Below are positions 6,818 through 8,012 of a DNA stretch of 8,012 nucleotides, piece by piece. Made by a program: the position numbers and the translations under genes. The stretch comes from Chloroflexota bacterium (GTDB taxonomy: Bacteria; Chloroflexota; Anaerolineae; Anaerolineales; Anaerolineaceae): positions 1 to 8,012 of the forward strand of contig JAJYJF010000090.1 of assembly GCA_021796375.1 (NCBI GenBank), given 5' to 3'. Every line of letters begins with the position of its first letter. The stretch's first letter is position 1. Below the pieces are notes generated by a model. It had not been told where the DNA came from and did not search any database. It saw nothing but the letters and a program-made list of their open reading frames with translations.

Positions 6818-7717
6818 TCACTCGCGCGGTCCGGCTGCATCCATCGCCAGGGCAAGCGCGCCCAACACCCCCGCCCGGCTCCCCAGGGCCGGGGGAACGA
6901 TATACTCTTCGATCCGATCGGTGATCTGCGGCGAGCGGACGTACCCGTTCAAAAGCTGCTGCGCCTCTTCCTGAATGAGCGGAAACAAGAGGGCCTGTTC
7001 CATCACCCCCCCTCCCAGGATAATCCGCTGCGGGGAGAGCATGTAGATCTGGTTGATGATGGCCAGGGCGAGATACCGGGCTTCCAGCGCCCAGGCGGGG
7101 GAGCTGGCCGGCAGCTTCTCAGCCGGGATGCCCCAGCGCGCCTGCATGGCCGGACCACTGGCGAGCCCTTCGAAGCAGTCGCCGTGGAAATGGCAGACGC
7201 CGGGAAAAGGATCCTGCTGGCGGTCGTGCGGGATCAACATGTGCCCGCCTTCGGGGTGGACCAGCCCGTGGACCAGCTTACCGGCGCACATTTCGCCCAC
7301 GCCAATCCCCGTGCCGACCGTCATATAAATAAATTGAGTGAGGCCCCTGGCTGCACCCCATTTGTGCTCGCCATAAGCCGCCGCGTTGACGTCCGTGTCG
7401 AAAGCCACCGGCACGCGCAGCGCAGCCTTCAGGGGGCCGACAAAATCGGTCATCTGCCAGCCAGGCTTTACCGTTGAGGTGATGGTCCCGTAGGTAGGGG
7501 AACCGGGATACAGATCCACCGGTCCGAAAGACCCGACCCCGACCGCTGCCAGCGGATTTGTTTTTGCCTGCTCTCCGAAAAATTGGAGAACCTGGCCGAA
7601 CGTCTCCGCGGGTGAGGTGGTAGGGATGCGAATTTCTGCCAGGATCTGGTCCGGCCCGCTGCCGACCAGGCAGTTGAATTTCGTCCCCCCCGCTTCGATC
7701 GCCCCGTAGACAGGCAT
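6818..7717 (-). CDS. ROK-family fructokinase-like sugar kinase
   Basis: A soluble kinase of 299 residues from the ROK family, closest by motif to the fructokinase (ScrK/GmuE) branch, which makes fructose-6-phosphate from fructose and ATP. Residues 5-14 ([10 protein letters not shown]) form the first phosphate loop. GSFGPVDL is at 62-69. The catalytic base is expected at Asp109 in [19 protein letters not shown] (135-141) and GGGV (235-238) are further nucleotide and sugar contacts. A zinc site of the fructokinase kind is visible: H159 in HPEGGH with C175, H178 and C181 in [17 protein letters not shown] chose the ATG at 7717 because GGAG lies 6 nt upstream and because [14 protein letters not shown] gives the usual short N-terminus. 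An ATG at 7729 adds four residues but lacks a Shine-Dalgarno. Its promoter is at 7771-7799. Mannose or glucose specificity cannot be excluded. Confidence 0.92.
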   Translation of the reverse strand: MPVYGAIEAGGTKFNCLVGSGPDQILAEIRIPTTSPAETFGQVLQFFGEQAKTNPLAAVGVGSFGPVDLYPGSPTYGTITSTVKPGWQMTDFVGPLKAALRVPVAFDTDVNAAAYGEHKWGAARGLTQFIYMTVGTGIGVGEMCAGKLVHGLVHPEGGHMLIPHDRQQDPFPGVCHFHGDCFEGLASGPAMQARWGIPAEKLPASSPAWALEARYLALAIINQIYMLSPQRIILGGGVMEQALLFPLIQEEAQQLLNGYVRSPQITDRIEEYIVPPALGSRAGVLGALALAMDAAGPRE

Positions 7718-7741
7718 GCCCTGCTCCATTTGGACAAGAAT

Positions 7742-7759
7742 AGCGGGTGATTGACCGCT
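7742..7759 (-). promoter_or_regulatory. Imperfect inverted repeat just downstream of the sugar kinase start site
   Basis: AGCG(G)GT pairs with ACCGCT across a GATTG loop, with one bulged G. Given the -10 at 7771-7776, this would sit at about +5 to +22 of the transcript, a common repressor-operator position. It could equally be a minor leader hairpin. Confidence 0.3.
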
Positions 7760-7770
7760 TGCCCGGATCG

Positions 7771-7799
7771 ATCATACGGGATTTGTGGAAATTTGTCAA
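7771..7799 (-). promoter_or_regulatory. Sigma-70-type promoter of the sugar kinase gene
   Basis: On the minus strand, TTGACA (7794-7799) is followed by exactly 17 nt and then TATGAT (7771-7776), matching 11 of 12 consensus positions with ideal spacing. Transcription would begin near 7764, giving a leader of about 47 nt before the ATG at 7717. Confidence 0.85.
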
Positions 7800-7810
7800 A
7801 GAAGATCATG

Positions 7811-7816
7811 TATAAT
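7811..7816 (+). promoter_or_regulatory. Consensus -10 (TATAAT) of the rightward gene
   Basis: TATAAT preceded directly by TG lies 14 nt before the ATG at 7831, giving an expected leader of only about 8 nt. No -35 is found at normal spacing; TTGTCA at 7793-7798 is only 12 nt away. The element lies 11 nt from the -35 of the divergent kinase promoter, so the two polymerase footprints would overlap. Confidence 0.5.
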
Positions 7817-7830
7817 TCCACGAAACCAAG

Positions 7831-8012
7831 ATGAGAACCCAAATCATCCGCCTGGATGGATACGACGACGTCACCTCGGCCAGGGATAAGATCGGGATGC
7901 AAGCAGCCCGGCGGGTCCTGCTTGTCTGGCCCCGGGACAGCCAGCCGCTGCGCCGCAAGATGGATCTGGTTTTGCTCCAGCGCCGGGTTCGCGATCTGGG
8001 CGGTCAGCTGGC
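7831..8012 (+). CDS. N-terminus of a protein of unknown function, cut by the window end
   Basis: An open frame starts at ATG 7831 and continues past the right edge, giving 60 complete codons. It begins MRTQIIRLDGYDDVTSARDK and continues through a hydrophobic strand (RRVLLVWP) to a basic segment ending RRVRDLGGQL. The layout, an 'xxxDDVxSxRDK' opening, a 'RxLLVWP' strand and a 'LDLxLLQRRxxxLGxQL' helix, resembles from memory the N-terminus of large Chloroflexota proteins often annotated as baseplate J-like or hypothetical. That resemblance was not checked and the diagnostic region is missing. There is no Shine-Dalgarno; a consensus -10 sits 14 nt upstream, suggesting a near-leaderless mRNA. 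The coding call rests on the open frame, the promoter and plausible protein composition. Confidence 0.65.
   Translation, partial: MRTQIIRLDGYDDVTSARDKIGMQAARRVLLVWPRDSQPLRRKMDLVLLQRRVRDLGGQL

Noticed and set aside
6428..7477. A 349-codon plus-strand open frame across the mntH-kinase spacer, with a similar 328-codon frame at 5938-6924
   Set aside because: Both run antisense to mntH and the kinase and through the spacer. The proteins lack domain features, and the real genes on the other strand are unambiguous.
1..8012. CRISPR array, tRNA/rRNA, transposase, integrase or defence cassette
   Set aside because: No regularly spaced repeats, RNA-gene signatures or related protein motifs are present; intergenic space is short and accounted for.

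Overview
The window is GC-rich, tightly packed bacterial chromosome. It holds six complete genes and two partial ones, one at each edge. The lineage cannot be proved from 8 kb. My best guess is a Chloroflexota (Anaerolineae-like) bacterium, resting mainly on the N-terminus of the right-edge partial gene, which resembles from memory a conserved Chloroflexota protein family. The gene complement fits a free-living heterotroph and shows no sign of recent mobile DNA.

Layout from left to right. Positions 1-536 (+) are the C-terminal end of a heavy-metal (copper-type) P1B ATPase, closed by a very strong intrinsic terminator at 557-600. Positions 676-4312 (+) form a compact three-gene operon, tkt-rpiB-tal, encoding transketolase, ribose-5-phosphate isomerase B and transaldolase. 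Together these are most of the non-oxidative pentose phosphate branch. The spacers are 29 nt and a 4-nt ATGA overlap, and each gene has a strong Shine-Dalgarno. The operon converges on a minus-strand pair with only 13 nt between stop codons. That pair is mntH (Nramp Mn/Fe transporter, 5242-6570) followed by a tandem-domain universal stress protein gene (4326-5237), whose ribosome binding site lies in the last two codons of mntH. A 247-nt spacer (6571-6817) carries a perfect hairpin, a 12-bp direct repeat and a likely mntH promoter. Upstream of it, also on the minus strand, is a ROK-family fructokinase-like sugar kinase (6818-7717). Its near-consensus sigma-70 promoter (TTGACA-N17-TATGAT) lies in a short divergent region shared with a plus-strand gene that begins at 7831 and runs off the window.

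Functionally, the middle is central sugar metabolism: fructose-6-phosphate from a ROK fructokinase would be a substrate for transketolase and transaldolase. It is interleaved with metal handling (Cu-type efflux ATPase, MntH) and a stress protein. I see no CRISPR array, RNA gene, insertion sequence, phage integration site or defence cassette, and no convincing undescribed multi-gene system. The points most worth a second look are the overlapping divergent promoters and near-leaderless partial gene at the right edge, the repeat-bearing spacer upstream of mntH, and the asymmetric nucleotide-binding motifs in the Usp protein coupled to mntH.
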